Shown here piece after piece: positions 1 to 6,254 of a stretch of DNA of 10,206 bases. Positions within the stretch are counted from its first letter, which is position 1. Each line of letters opens with the position of its first letter. The DNA is from Candidatus Methylomirabilota bacterium. GTDB taxonomy: Bacteria; Methylomirabilota; Methylomirabilia; Methylomirabilales; JACQHM01. A program made the translations under genes and the position numbers. The stretch is from the NCBI GenBank assembly GCA_016199025.1, contig JACQHM010000080.1:1-10206 (forward strand), given 5' to 3'. The notes beneath the pieces were generated by a model. That model saw only the letters and a program-made list of their open reading frames with translations, did no database searches and was not told the DNA's origin.

Positions 1-1
1 G

Positions 2-535
2 GAGAAACCGATCAAAATCACCAGGCAAGCAAATCGCTGGCGGAATGCGAACCCCCCAAAAGATAGGACAAATGTTGAAAACTTCGAAAAAAATGAGCGA
101 ACCGTGAGTTACAAGATCGGGGCCAACGTCATTGACCACTTCGAGACGGTGCTGGAGAAGCTCCGCCGGGCCGTCCAGAAGCTCTCCCGCTGGGGCTATC
201 GGGAGGTCCACGTCGTGACCGACCATGGGTTCCTCTTGTTCCAGGCTGCTCCGACGGAGCCCAAGGTGCCTTTTCCGGCTGACGCGGCCCTCCTGCTCGA
301 CGCCCGGTATGCCTTTGTCCGGGAAGGGGTGCCGGTTCAGCACCTGACTCTCCCGTTTACCTTCGAGCCAAGCCTTTGGGTGGCGTTCCCGCGAGGAATT
401 CGGTGCTTCAAGACGGCCGGCGAGTATATGCATGGGGGCCTCACCCTTCAGGAGGTCGTCATTCCGCACGGCCGACGCGTATCTCAATTTACCCTAGCTA
501 TCAGTTGCAGATGGATGTCTACACCTTCTTGCTGA
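2..535 (+). pseudogene. pglZ: C-terminal remnant of a PglZ-domain protein (BREX-type defence), 5' truncated by window
   Basis: PglZ proteins are alkaline-phosphatase-superfamily members of BREX phage-defence systems. The reading frame is open from base 2, so the gene probably starts upstream. The first possible start, GTG at 104, has no ribosome binding site. Visible family signatures are a helix followed by GYREVHVVTDHGF (DHG metal-site motif, encoded around 194-232) and HGGLTLQEVVIPHG (around 431-472), typical of the PglZ C-terminus. After about 472 the frame reads unrelated sequence up to the stop at 533-535, while the next frame begins to look like a different protein, a nuclease tail. 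The gene is therefore broken at about 472-490. The first 100 bases are more A-rich than the rest and do not clearly match PglZ. No other BREX gene is visible. Family call is fairly sure; the state of the upstream part is unknown. Confidence 0.65.
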
Positions 536-792
536 AGCAGCTCGGCTACAAGACGGCTCCAAAAGCGTTTTTTGCGTTCTTTGTCGCTGTGAGGGACGAA
601 GGGTTCCGGGGTCGCCTCCCATTCCGGGGAACTGTGGTGGAGGTTTCTCCGAAACCGGAACGTATTCCCGGTCTGTTCAAGCAGGCACTTGCTGTGGTCC
701 AGTCGGATCGGATGCCAGAAGCAGGAAAGGAGTGCGATCTCTGCCGGTGGTTCGGTGAAGCCGGTCCGATTATCAGCGATCACGCGCGATGA
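481..792 (+). pseudogene. C-terminal remnant of a RecB/Cas4-like PD-(D/E)XK nuclease
   Basis: Reading the frame starting at 481 gives YQLQMDVYTFLL, an excellent match to the QxxxY motif of Cas4/AddB-type PD-(D/E)XK nucleases. A conserved hydrophobic stretch (FFAFFVAV) follows, and then a C-terminal CDLCRW resembling the cysteines that bind an iron-sulphur cluster or zinc in this family. The catalytic D...ExK part that should lie about 40-60 residues earlier is absent; instead the DNA upstream encodes PglZ in another frame. There is no start codon with a ribosome binding site of its own. The piece is thus a 3' remnant joined to the PglZ remnant, and the stop is TGA at 790-792. It overlaps the end of the convergent PhoU-like gene by 20 bp. 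Such nucleases occur in defence islands, which fits a decayed island. Inactive as it stands. Confidence 0.6.
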
Positions 793-1132
793 CATTGGTT
801 TCATTTAGCTCAGCTATTCGAGCAGGAGACATTTCCTGTTTCAGCTCGATATGGTCCCCGATCCGCTCCAGGTGCAGCGGGATAAAGAAAAGCTCCTGGT
901 TCTCTCCGAGGGCACCCACTGGGCCACTTGGCCTGGTCACGATCACCGCCGTGAGTGTCTTCTCCCGCTGGTGGATCTCCTGGCCGAGCTGTTCTGCCGG
1001 CTGAAGCGGCCCTGTCTCCTGCTTCCGGAACCCCTCCCAGGTCAGCCGCAGCATCTCCAGGGTCTTCTGACACATCTCGTGGATCTCGCTCCGAAGCCTC
1101 TCAGACATCCAGACGACCACCTCCCCTTCCAT
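773..1132 (-). CDS. PhoU-like single-domain protein, probably C-terminally truncated
   Basis: A 119-residue protein whose first 95 residues resemble the first helices of PhoU, the regulator of phosphate uptake that acts with the PstSCAB transporter and the PhoR kinase. Helical segments at residues 8-35 and 44-63 are followed by LHLERIGDH at 86-94; this E...D motif binds metal ions in PhoU. The start ATG (1132-1130) has a strong GGAGGG 6 bases upstream. A normal PhoU is about 220 residues with two three-helix domains. Here the second domain is missing, and the sequence after HIE (residue 96) no longer looks like PhoU. It stops inside the neighbouring nuclease remnant, suggesting its end was lost in the same rearrangement. 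It may be a non-functional stub or a one-domain protein. A promoter lies upstream at 1186-1215. Confidence 0.55.
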   Translation of the reverse strand: MEGEVVVWMSERLRSEIHEMCQKTLEMLRLTWEGFRKQETGPLQPAEQLGQEIHQREKTLTAVIVTRPSGPVGALGENQELFFIPLHLERIGDHIELKQEMSPARIAELNETNVIARDR

Positions 1133-1185
1133 GGTCGTCCCTCCTTCTCCTCATGATATCCAAGCCGAATTCTGCCTTTATCTCA

Positions 1186-1215
1186 CTTGTAGCCCCCTTG
1201 TCCCTGCCTTGTCAA
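1186..1215 (-). promoter_or_regulatory. Predicted sigma70-type promoter for the PhoU-like gene, with 11-nt-period direct repeats
   Basis: On the minus strand TTGACA (1215-1210) is followed after 18 bases by TACAAG (1191-1186), about 54 bases before the ATG. The same stretch holds two identical 7-mers, plus-strand CCTTGTC at 1196-1202 and 1207-1213, with an 11-base period. Two 7-bp direct repeats with 4-bp spacing is the architecture of a Pho box, although the bases match only its TGTC core. Confidence 0.45.
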
Positions 1216-1348
1216 GCCAAATTCCAGGTCCGAAACCACATCCAATGGCTGTCAGGCCGGCAGGGGCAGGGTCAAGCGGAGGCGACCACCCTATGCTTCA
1301 GGCTGCACAGGCTGACCGCCGACGGTCCGAGAGCCTTCAGATCTTCGA

Positions 1349-1381
1349 GTCTCTTGACAAGAGACCCTCTTAGGGTATAGA
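1349..1381 (+). promoter_or_regulatory. Predicted promoter of the U32-like gene with a 17-bp palindromic operator on the -35
   Basis: TTGACA (1354-1359), a 16-base spacer and TATAGA (1376-1381) form a near-consensus sigma70 promoter 60 bases before the ATG. The -35 lies inside the perfect odd palindrome GTCTCTTG-A-CAAGAGAC (1349-1365). A second small palindrome CCCT-CTT-AGGG (1365-1375) fills the rest of the spacer. A protein bound to this palindrome would block polymerase, so repression is the likely mode. The regulator is unknown. Confidence 0.65.
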
Positions 1382-1441
1382 AGGGATTCGTCGCCAAAAT
1401 GGGATCAGCAAAGCATTGACAAGCGGCGGAAGGGGAGAGGG

Positions 1442-2383
1442 ATGATGGAAGAGACACGGAAGTTCTTAGCCCAGATGGGCCTGCCGGGCCGAGACGCCTA
1501 CGACCTGCCAACCTCGGCTCAGCGCTTTCCCGACGGGGCCCAGTACCGCGTCGAGATCCCGAGCGTGGAGGGCCCCCGGGCGTTGAAGGCCGTCATCGAG
1601 ACGGCGAAGAAGCTCGGCCTCCAGATCGACCGGGTGAGTCAGGGGAGCGGGATCATGCTCCTGACCGACGAGGAGCTCCGGGAGATGGCGGCCTTGGGCC
1701 AGCAGCATCAGATGGAGGTGAGCCTCTTCGTCGGCCCCCGCGCCGGGTGGGACATCGGGGCACAGGTGACCTCCCCGGCGGGGAAGATCCTCGCCGGGCG
1801 CCTCCGGGGGATGGACCAGCTCGTCTACGCCGTCGAGGACGTGAAGCGGGCCTGTCAGTTGGGGATCCGGGGGGTCCTGGTCGCCGATGAGGGGCTCCTG
1901 TGGGTCTTGGACGAGCTGAAAAAGGCAGGCCACCTGCCGGGCAACTTGGTGATCAAGGTCTCGGTGCAGATGGGTCAGGCGAACCCGGCGGCGATCAGGA
2001 TGATGGAACTTCACGGCGCCGGGACCTATAACATCCCGACGGACCTGACACTTCCGCAGATCGCGGCCATCCGCCAGGCGATCACGATTCCCCTGGACAT
2101 CTACGTGGAGGTTCCTGACGGGTTCGGCGGGTTCGTGCGGTACTATGAGATCCCCGAGATCGTCCGGGTTGCCGCTCCAGTCTACCTCAAATTTGGCCTG
2201 CGGAATGCCCCCGATATCTATCCCAGCGGGAGCCACCTGGAGGAGACCGCTGTAAAGTTAACGGTCGAGCGGGTCCGGCGGGCAAAGATGGGCCTGGACA
2301 TGCTGAAACGCTATTCCCCAGAGGCGGTGTCGTCGAAGGTCGGCGCCGAGGGGCTGGCGATCCCGGAGCCGTCAGGGGGTTGA
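1442..2383 (+). CDS. Peptidase U32-family-like TIM-barrel protein
   Basis: A 313-residue soluble protein with the alternating helix/strand pattern of a TIM barrel. I recognise the overall sequence style of proteins annotated as U32 family peptidases or U32-like. Characteristic stretches are RVSQGSGIMLLTDEEL (64-79), SLFVGPRAGWDIGAQV (94-109), KVSVQMGQANPAAIRM (172-187) and a strongly conserved-looking end, FGGFVRYYEIPE (228-239) plus YLKFGLRNAPDIYPSG (248-263). There is only one cysteine (residue 138), so it lacks the iron-sulphur cysteine set of the U32 RNA- and ubiquinone-modifying proteins (TrhP, UbiU/UbiV). Peptidase activity should not be assumed; a carbohydrate- or amino-acid-related enzyme is as likely given the neighbours. 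Two in-frame ATGs (1442 and 1445) follow GGGGAG; the second is better spaced (7 bases). It ends 12 bp from the convergent aldolase gene with no visible terminator between them. Confidence 0.55.
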   Translation: MMEETRKFLAQMGLPGRDAYDLPTSAQRFPDGAQYRVEIPSVEGPRALKAVIETAKKLGLQIDRVSQGSGIMLLTDEELREMAALGQQHQMEVSLFVGPRAGWDIGAQVTSPAGKILAGRLRGMDQLVYAVEDVKRACQLGIRGVLVADEGLLWVLDELKKAGHLPGNLVIKVSVQMGQANPAAIRMMELHGAGTYNIPTDLTLPQIAAIRQAITIPLDIYVEVPDGFGGFVRYYEIPEIVRVAAPVYLKFGLRNAPDIYPSGSHLEETAVKLTVERVRRAKMGLDMLKRYSPEAVSSKVGAEGLAIPEPSGG

Positions 2384-2395
2384 GGTTTATGGGTT

Positions 2396-3499
2396 TCAGA
2401 CAAACTTCCCCCGGGCGGCGATCTCCCACACCTGCTCGAGCGTCCCACGGCGTACGCCAAAATACATGTCGTGGATGTTGATCGTGGTATCGCCGTGGCT
2501 CGGCAGGAGCCGGAGCTTATCCCCTGACCTGATGCGGACGCTCGGATCGGCGAGCTGGATCTTCCCATGCTCCTCCGAGAGGGACACCACCTTCATGTCC
2601 TCGTGCCCGACGACGGTCGGGTAGCCGAACTCGTGGGTGATGGCTTTCATCCCGGCGTCCACCACGATGAGCGTCGGGCTCGGCCGGCTCACGACCTGCG
2701 TGAGAAGCGTCAGGGCGCAGTCGAAGCGCTCGCCAACCCCTTCGATCGATTTGTACCGCCCGTCCATGAAGACATACGAGCCGGCCTGGATCTCCGTGAT
2801 ACCTGGGATCATCCCCGTGATCATCGCGGTCCCGGTCCCCCCGGAACTCACAATCTCGACCAGGAGACCGCTTTGCTCGAGCAGTCCTTTCGTGTCGATA
2901 AGCCGCCCGATATCCCGCTGACAGGCGGCTTCCCGCTCGGCGAACTTCTCTTTGAAGACTAGGTGCCCTTCGTAGCCCATGAGCCCTCGAAATTTCAGGC
3001 CCTTCGCCGCCAGCACCTCTTTGGCGAGATGGAGGGCTGGTTCAGCGGGTTCCACCCCGCACCGGTTCATGCCCACGTTGACCTCGACCAGTACCCCTAC
3101 CTCCGCCCCGGTAGCCTCCGCCGCCTGGGACAGTTCATGCACGTTCACAGGATCGTCCACGGCCACCGTCACCGTGGCATGCCGCGCCAGGCAGACGACC
3201 CGCTGAATCTTCTCTCTCCCTACCACTTGGTTCGCGATCAGGACATCCTTCACGCCGCCCCACACCATGATCTCTGCCTCGCCCGCCTTGGCACAGGTCA
3301 TGCCGATGGCCCCTAGGGCGATCTGTTTGTGGGCAATGAGAGGGGTCTTGTGCGTCTTTACATGGGGGCGGAGCTTGGCCGGCTTGTCTTTGAAAAAGTC
3401 GGCCATCGTCTGGAGGTTACGTTCCATCACGTCCAGGTCGATGAGCAGGGCAGGGGTATCGATGTCGTGTAGGTCGATGCCTAAGGGGGGTCGAATCAT
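2396..3499 (-). CDS. D-threonine aldolase-like PLP enzyme (alanine racemase-like fold type III; DSD1 family)
   Basis: A 367-residue PLP-dependent enzyme with an N-terminal alanine-racemase-type barrel and a C-terminal beta domain. D-threonine aldolase cleaves D-3-hydroxy amino acids to glycine and an aldehyde; the related D-serine dehydratase deaminates D-serine. The PLP lysine is in PHVKTHK (K48). The phosphate-binding region is SSGGTGTA, and the metal-binding motif near the C-terminus is PSHGDTT with H335 and D337. In the D-threonine aldolases whose structures are known the metal pair is His-x-Asp (Mn2+), whereas eukaryotic D-serine dehydratase has His-x-Cys (Zn2+). The Asp here favours an aldolase. 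Start chosen at ATG 3499-3497: GAGG sits 8 bases upstream, while the longer GTG (3508) and ATG (3505) starts overlap that site. It is last in a four-gene minus-strand operon, 15 bp after the PEBP gene. Confidence 0.8.
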   Translation of the reverse strand: MIRPPLGIDLHDIDTPALLIDLDVMERNLQTMADFFKDKPAKLRPHVKTHKTPLIAHKQIALGAIGMTCAKAGEAEIMVWGGVKDVLIANQVVGREKIQRVVCLARHATVTVAVDDPVNVHELSQAAEATGAEVGVLVEVNVGMNRCGVEPAEPALHLAKEVLAAKGLKFRGLMGYEGHLVFKEKFAEREAACQRDIGRLIDTKGLLEQSGLLVEIVSSGGTGTAMITGMIPGITEIQAGSYVFMDGRYKSIEGVGERFDCALTLLTQVVSRPSPTLIVVDAGMKAITHEFGYPTVVGHEDMKVVSLSEEHGKIQLADPSVRIRSGDKLRLLPSHGDTTINIHDMYFGVRRGTLEQVWEIAARGKFV

Positions 3500-3514
3500 G
3501 CTCATCACCTCTTT

Positions 3515-4084
3515 TCACCGACGGTAGCGTCCCATCAGCTCGGCCTGGGCGAGGATATGGTTGGCCATGGCGTTCAGGAGTTCCTGTTTGGTGGCGCCCG
3601 GCCCGAGGGCGGGCTCGGCGTTCAGGGCGTAGAGCTTGAAGAAGTAGCGGTGGGCCGGCCCCTTGGGCGGGCATGGGCCCCCGTAACCGATCTTGCGGAA
3701 ATCGTTTCGCCCCTGTTTCCCGCCCCCGGGAAGGGTCGGCTGGGTCGGGACCCCCTCCGGCAGCTCTCGTATTTCGGGCGTCAGGCCGTAGAGGACCCAG
3801 TGGACCCAGGTGCCCACGGGGGCATCCGGGTCGTCACAGATCAAGGCGAGACTCTTCGTCCCCGGGGGAGGGTCCGTCCAGCGTAACGGCGGTGAAATGT
3901 CCGGTCCATCGCAGGTGTACTGCTTCGGGATCATCCCACCTGGTTCGAAGGCGCTACTCCTGAGCTGGAGTTCCATCGGGTTCCCTCCCCTCTGCCTCGC
4001 CTCTGTCGTCTCTGGATTCTGATATCCGGCCACGAACGCCAATCCGACGACGAGACTCATCCTCACTATGAAGCCCTTCAGCAT
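3515..4084 (-). CDS. YbhB/YbcL family (PEBP, Raf kinase inhibitor-like) protein with N-terminal export-like extension
   Basis: A phosphatidylethanolamine-binding-protein fold of the bacterial YbhB/YbcL type; the biochemical role of these proteins is largely unknown. Family motifs are CDGPDISPPLRW (58-69), DPDAP (85-89), GTWVHW (91-96) and GGPCPPKGPAHRYFFKLYAL (135-154), building the anion-binding pocket. The 189-residue form begins with a signal-like stretch: K3 and R8, a hydrophobic core to about residue 20, and a possible cleavage after TEA (27-29). It resembles a lipoprotein signal but has VAGY where VAGC would be needed. The ATG at 4084 has GAGAGG 7 bases upstream. An internal ATG at 3976 (residue 37) has an even better GGGGAGGG about 7 bases upstream and would give a 153-residue protein of usual family length. 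Either or both may be used. The gene begins 11 bp after the GAF gene, in the operon. Confidence 0.85.
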   Translation of the reverse strand: MLKGFIVRMSLVVGLAFVAGYQNPETTEARQRGGNPMELQLRSSAFEPGGMIPKQYTCDGPDISPPLRWTDPPPGTKSLALICDDPDAPVGTWVHWVLYGLTPEIRELPEGVPTQPTLPGGGKQGRNDFRKIGYGGPCPPKGPAHRYFFKLYALNAEPALGPGATKQELLNAMANHILAQAELMGRYRR

Positions 4085-4095
4085 GCCCTATCCTC

Positions 4096-4752
4096 TCAAA
4101 AGTCCTGTGGGGTGAAGCGCACCAGGTAGGCGGCTAGGACCCCGCCGAAGTCGGTGAGCTTCAGGAGATCCAGAGCCGAGAAGTCCGGCCCCGCCTCCCC
4201 CGGGGTGGACGCCTTCCGGCTGACCTCGAAGACGCCTACCGTGCGTCCATCGGGGTCCAGCAGGGGCACGGCCAGCATCTTCTGGATTGGGCGGGGGGGC
4301 CGACCGGGCACGAGGATCCGCTCATAGATATGCAGGTGCGGGACCGCAGCCATGTCGTTGTGGAAGATGCCTCGCTTCGCACGTACCACCTGACCGGCCA
4401 CGCTTGGGGCCATGATGGGAAAGAAGTTCAGCTTGCCCCGGTACAGCTCCAGGGGATAAGCGAAACGCAGAAGCCGGCCTTGGTCCTTCGCCAGGAGGAC
4501 CCCCACCTCGTCATCACCGACCTGGAAGGAGCCAGCCAGGTAGTTGCCAATGCGGGTGAGGATCTGCTCGAAGAGCCCCGCCGGTGCCTGGCTGGGGGGG
4601 AGCTTGGCCAGGACCTCGAGCTCCTGGCACAGTTCCTGTTGGAGGCGGTCGAGGGCCCGCCGCGGGCCTTTGCGCCGTTCCAGGACGCCGGGAGGAGGCT
4701 TGGCCAGGTGTGGAGGGGTCGTCCGGCGGTCACCTTTTCGTCGATCGATCAT
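4096..4752 (-). CDS. GAF-domain-like protein of unknown ligand
   Basis: A 218-residue soluble protein. Residues 1-33 are basic, with two DRRKGDRR/ERRKGPRR-type motifs. A helix spans about 33-50. Residues 55-212 look like a single GAF sensor domain: FEQILTRIGNYLAGSFQV, a central variable part, then PIQKMLAVPLLDPDGRTVGVFEVSRK (155-180) and FSALDLLKLTDFGGVLAAYL (191-210), the usual closing strand and helix. No kinase, cyclase or DNA-binding output domain is present, so it probably signals through a partner or binds a small molecule. ATG 4752 has GAGG 4 bases upstream. It lies 57 bp after the dehydratase gene and 11 bp before the PEBP gene, and is clearly co-transcribed. A GAF protein inside a catabolic operon suggests sensing of a pathway compound; this is inference. 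Confidence 0.6.
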   Translation of the reverse strand: MIDRRKGDRRTTPPHLAKPPPGVLERRKGPRRALDRLQQELCQELEVLAKLPPSQAPAGLFEQILTRIGNYLAGSFQVGDDEVGVLLAKDQGRLLRFAYPLELYRGKLNFFPIMAPSVAGQVVRAKRGIFHNDMAAVPHLHIYERILVPGRPPRPIQKMLAVPLLDPDGRTVGVFEVSRKASTPGEAGPDFSALDLLKLTDFGGVLAAYLVRFTPQDF

Positions 4753-4809
4753 CGTTCCTCGATTTGCTTGCCTGAGGGTGGGTCAGAGACCCTCGCCGTC
4801 AGTAGGCCG

Positions 4810-5964
4810 TTAGAAGAAACGTTTCTCCCAATCCGTCTCCCACATCGGCAGGAATGCCCCCTCAACCGGGGGGTGCTCGCGGATGGCCTCCAGGTTCAGC
4901 TCGACCCCGATCCCGGGGCGGTCAGGCACCTGGAAAGTCCCCCCTTCGACCGAGAGGGCCCCTCGGACTAGCTCCTTGCGCCATGGTGTGTCAAAGTCGT
5001 CAAAGCTCTCCTGGATCAGGTGGTTGGGGGTGCAGGCCGCCAGTTGGATGGCCACCGCGGTCCCGATCGGCCCCACAGGGTTATGAGGAGCAGCAGCCAG
5101 ATAGCAGGCATCCGCCATGGCGGCGATCTTCTTTGCCTCCAGGATCCCCCCACAGTGGAGGATATCAGGTTGAATGATATCCACGCACCCCCGTCGGAGG
5201 ATCTCCCACCACTGATACTTCGTGTAGATCCGCTCCCCCGTGGCGATGGGGATCCGGACCTGGGAGGCCACCCGCGCCAGGGCATCAACATTCTCGGGAG
5301 GGAGTGGCTCCTCGTACCAGAACGGGCGGAACCGCTCCAGCTCCCGGGCGAACTCGATGGCCGTGGCGGGAGAGAAGCGGCCATGGCATTCGATCAGGAT
5401 CTCGACATCGGGGCCCACGGCGTCCCGGACCGCCTCGACAATCGCGATGGAACGAAGCTTCTCCTGTCTTGGGACCTCTCGGTCGGCCGACCCAAAGGGA
5501 TCGAACTTCAAAGCCGTGTACCCCCGCTCGATCACACCGCGGGCCCCCGCCGCGAAGGCTTCAGGCGTCCGCTCCCCCACGTACCACCCGTTGGCGTAGG
5601 CCCAGACCCGCTCCCGCACTGGGCCGCCCAGGAGTTGGTAGGCGGGTACCCCCAGGGCCTTCCCTTTGATATCCCACAGGGCGATCTCAATCCCACTGAT
5701 CGCCGTGGTCACCACCGGCCCTCCCCGCCAGAACTCATCCCGGTACATCCTGAGCCAGAGCGATTCGATCTGGAAGGGGTCCGCGCCCCGGAGATATCGC
5801 TTGTCGAACTCGTGGATGAGGGCCTCGACTGCCCGCTCCTTCCACTCGAGGGTAGCCTCTCCCACCCCGACCAGGCCCTGGTCTGTGTGGACCTGGAGGA
5901 AGAGGAGGTTCCGCCACTTGGTGCCGACAGTGAAGGTCTCCACATGGGTGATGCGAAGTTTCAT
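4810..5964 (-). CDS. Mandelate racemase/muconate lactonizing enzyme family protein, galactonate-dehydratase-like
   Basis: A 384-residue enolase-superfamily enzyme: N-terminal capping domain (1-120) and a beta7-alpha barrel. Members of the galactonate dehydratase group remove water from aldonate-type sugar acids to give 2-keto-3-deoxy acids. Residues matching the active site are K153 (ALKFDPF), E192 and H194 (ECHGR), E218 (YEEP), E244 (ATGERIY), D267 (QPDILH), H294 (APHNP) and E319 (QES). The first metal ligand is Glu where D-galactonate dehydratase has Asp, so the exact substrate is open. The start at 5964 has GAGGGGG just upstream and begins MKLRITHVETF, the normal family start; an upstream in-frame ATG at 6024 would add 20 unrelated residues. 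It is the first gene of the minus-strand operon and has a long leader and a promoter at 6109-6137. Confidence 0.85.
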   Translation of the reverse strand: MKLRITHVETFTVGTKWRNLLFLQVHTDQGLVGVGEATLEWKERAVEALIHEFDKRYLRGADPFQIESLWLRMYRDEFWRGGPVVTTAISGIEIALWDIKGKALGVPAYQLLGGPVRERVWAYANGWYVGERTPEAFAAGARGVIERGYTALKFDPFGSADREVPRQEKLRSIAIVEAVRDAVGPDVEILIECHGRFSPATAIEFARELERFRPFWYEEPLPPENVDALARVASQVRIPIATGERIYTKYQWWEILRRGCVDIIQPDILHCGGILEAKKIAAMADACYLAAAPHNPVGPIGTAVAIQLAACTPNHLIQESFDDFDTPWRKELVRGALSVEGGTFQVPDRPGIGVELNLEAIREHPPVEGAFLPMWETDWEKRFF

Positions 5965-6102
5965 GAGATCCCCCTCATGCGACCGTGAAAGCATCATGCC
6001 GGGACTTTGATCTTTAACGCCCATCCCGGGGCGATGTAAGGAAGAGATCGTTCATCTCTCCCGGGTCGATTTCTCTCTTGCCGCTTGGAAAGGCAGGCGG
6101 TA
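5965..6102 (-). promoter_or_regulatory. Long structured 5' leader of the dehydratase operon
   Basis: From the predicted start near 6102 to the ATG lies a leader of about 138 bases. It holds a 9-bp stem with a GAACG loop (arms 6062-6054 and 6048-6040, one G-U pair) and a second inverted repeat CCGGGA/TCCCGG (6029-6024 with 6004-5999). CCCGGG occurs three times in the leader, so alternative pairings are possible. There is no U-run terminator. The role is unknown; candidates are an attenuator, an aptamer or a translational control element. Confidence 0.4.
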
Positions 6103-6108
6103 TGGCTG

Positions 6109-6137
6109 ATTGTAGCAGGCTGATCAGCCTGGTGCAA
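6109..6137 (-). promoter_or_regulatory. Predicted operon promoter whose spacer is a perfect 16-bp palindrome
   Basis: On the minus strand TTGCAC (6137-6132) and TACAAT (6114-6109) are 17 bases apart. The -10 is one base from consensus; the -35 is weak. Sixteen of the 17 spacer bases are the perfect palindrome CAGGCTGATCAGCCTG (6131-6116). A further half-site GGCTGAT lies at 6104-6110, 14 bases from the one at 6118-6124. A weak -35 with an operator in the spacer suggests regulated, possibly activator-dependent, transcription of the dehydratase operon. Confidence 0.55.
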
Positions 6138-6254
6138 GGGAAAGGATGGGCGTCTTCGAAAAATCAAGGGGCGCTCGATGCTTCTCTCCCCACCGGGGCT
6201 TCACTCCCCACTTTCTCTGTCTTCCGGTTGCGGAGCCATCGAGGGTCCCGGCCG

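Larger units (their letters stand above)
1133..1441. other. Intergenic region between the divergent PhoU-like and U32-like genes
   Basis: About 309 bases with no convincing gene; short reading frames here lack ribosome binding sites and family signatures. It carries the minus-strand promoter at 1186-1215 and the plus-strand promoter and palindrome at 1349-1381. It also holds a tandem pair of CAGGCTG at 1299-1305 and 1308-1314. Confidence 0.6.

Noticed and set aside
104..106. GTG as a true start of the PglZ-like gene
   Set aside because: No Shine-Dalgarno, and the frame is open to the window edge; known PglZ proteins extend far upstream of this motif region.
1416..1421. Second TTGACA just before the U32-like start
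   Set aside because: Only about 20 bases from the ATG; a -10 would fall inside the coding sequence, so it cannot drive this gene from its annotated start.
1466..2236. Minus-strand reading frame of 256 codons
   Set aside because: It is the antisense shadow of the U32-like gene, very rich in Asp, His, Leu and Pro and without any domain signature.
2384..2395. Terminator between the convergent U32-like and aldolase genes
   Set aside because: The 12-base gap contains no inverted repeat or T-run.
5020..5988. Long plus-strand reading frame of 322 codons opposite the dehydratase
   Set aside because: It is antisense to a clear enolase-superfamily gene with all active-site motifs, has no family signature or ribosome binding site, and is Pro/Arg/Asp-rich as expected for a GC-rich shadow frame.
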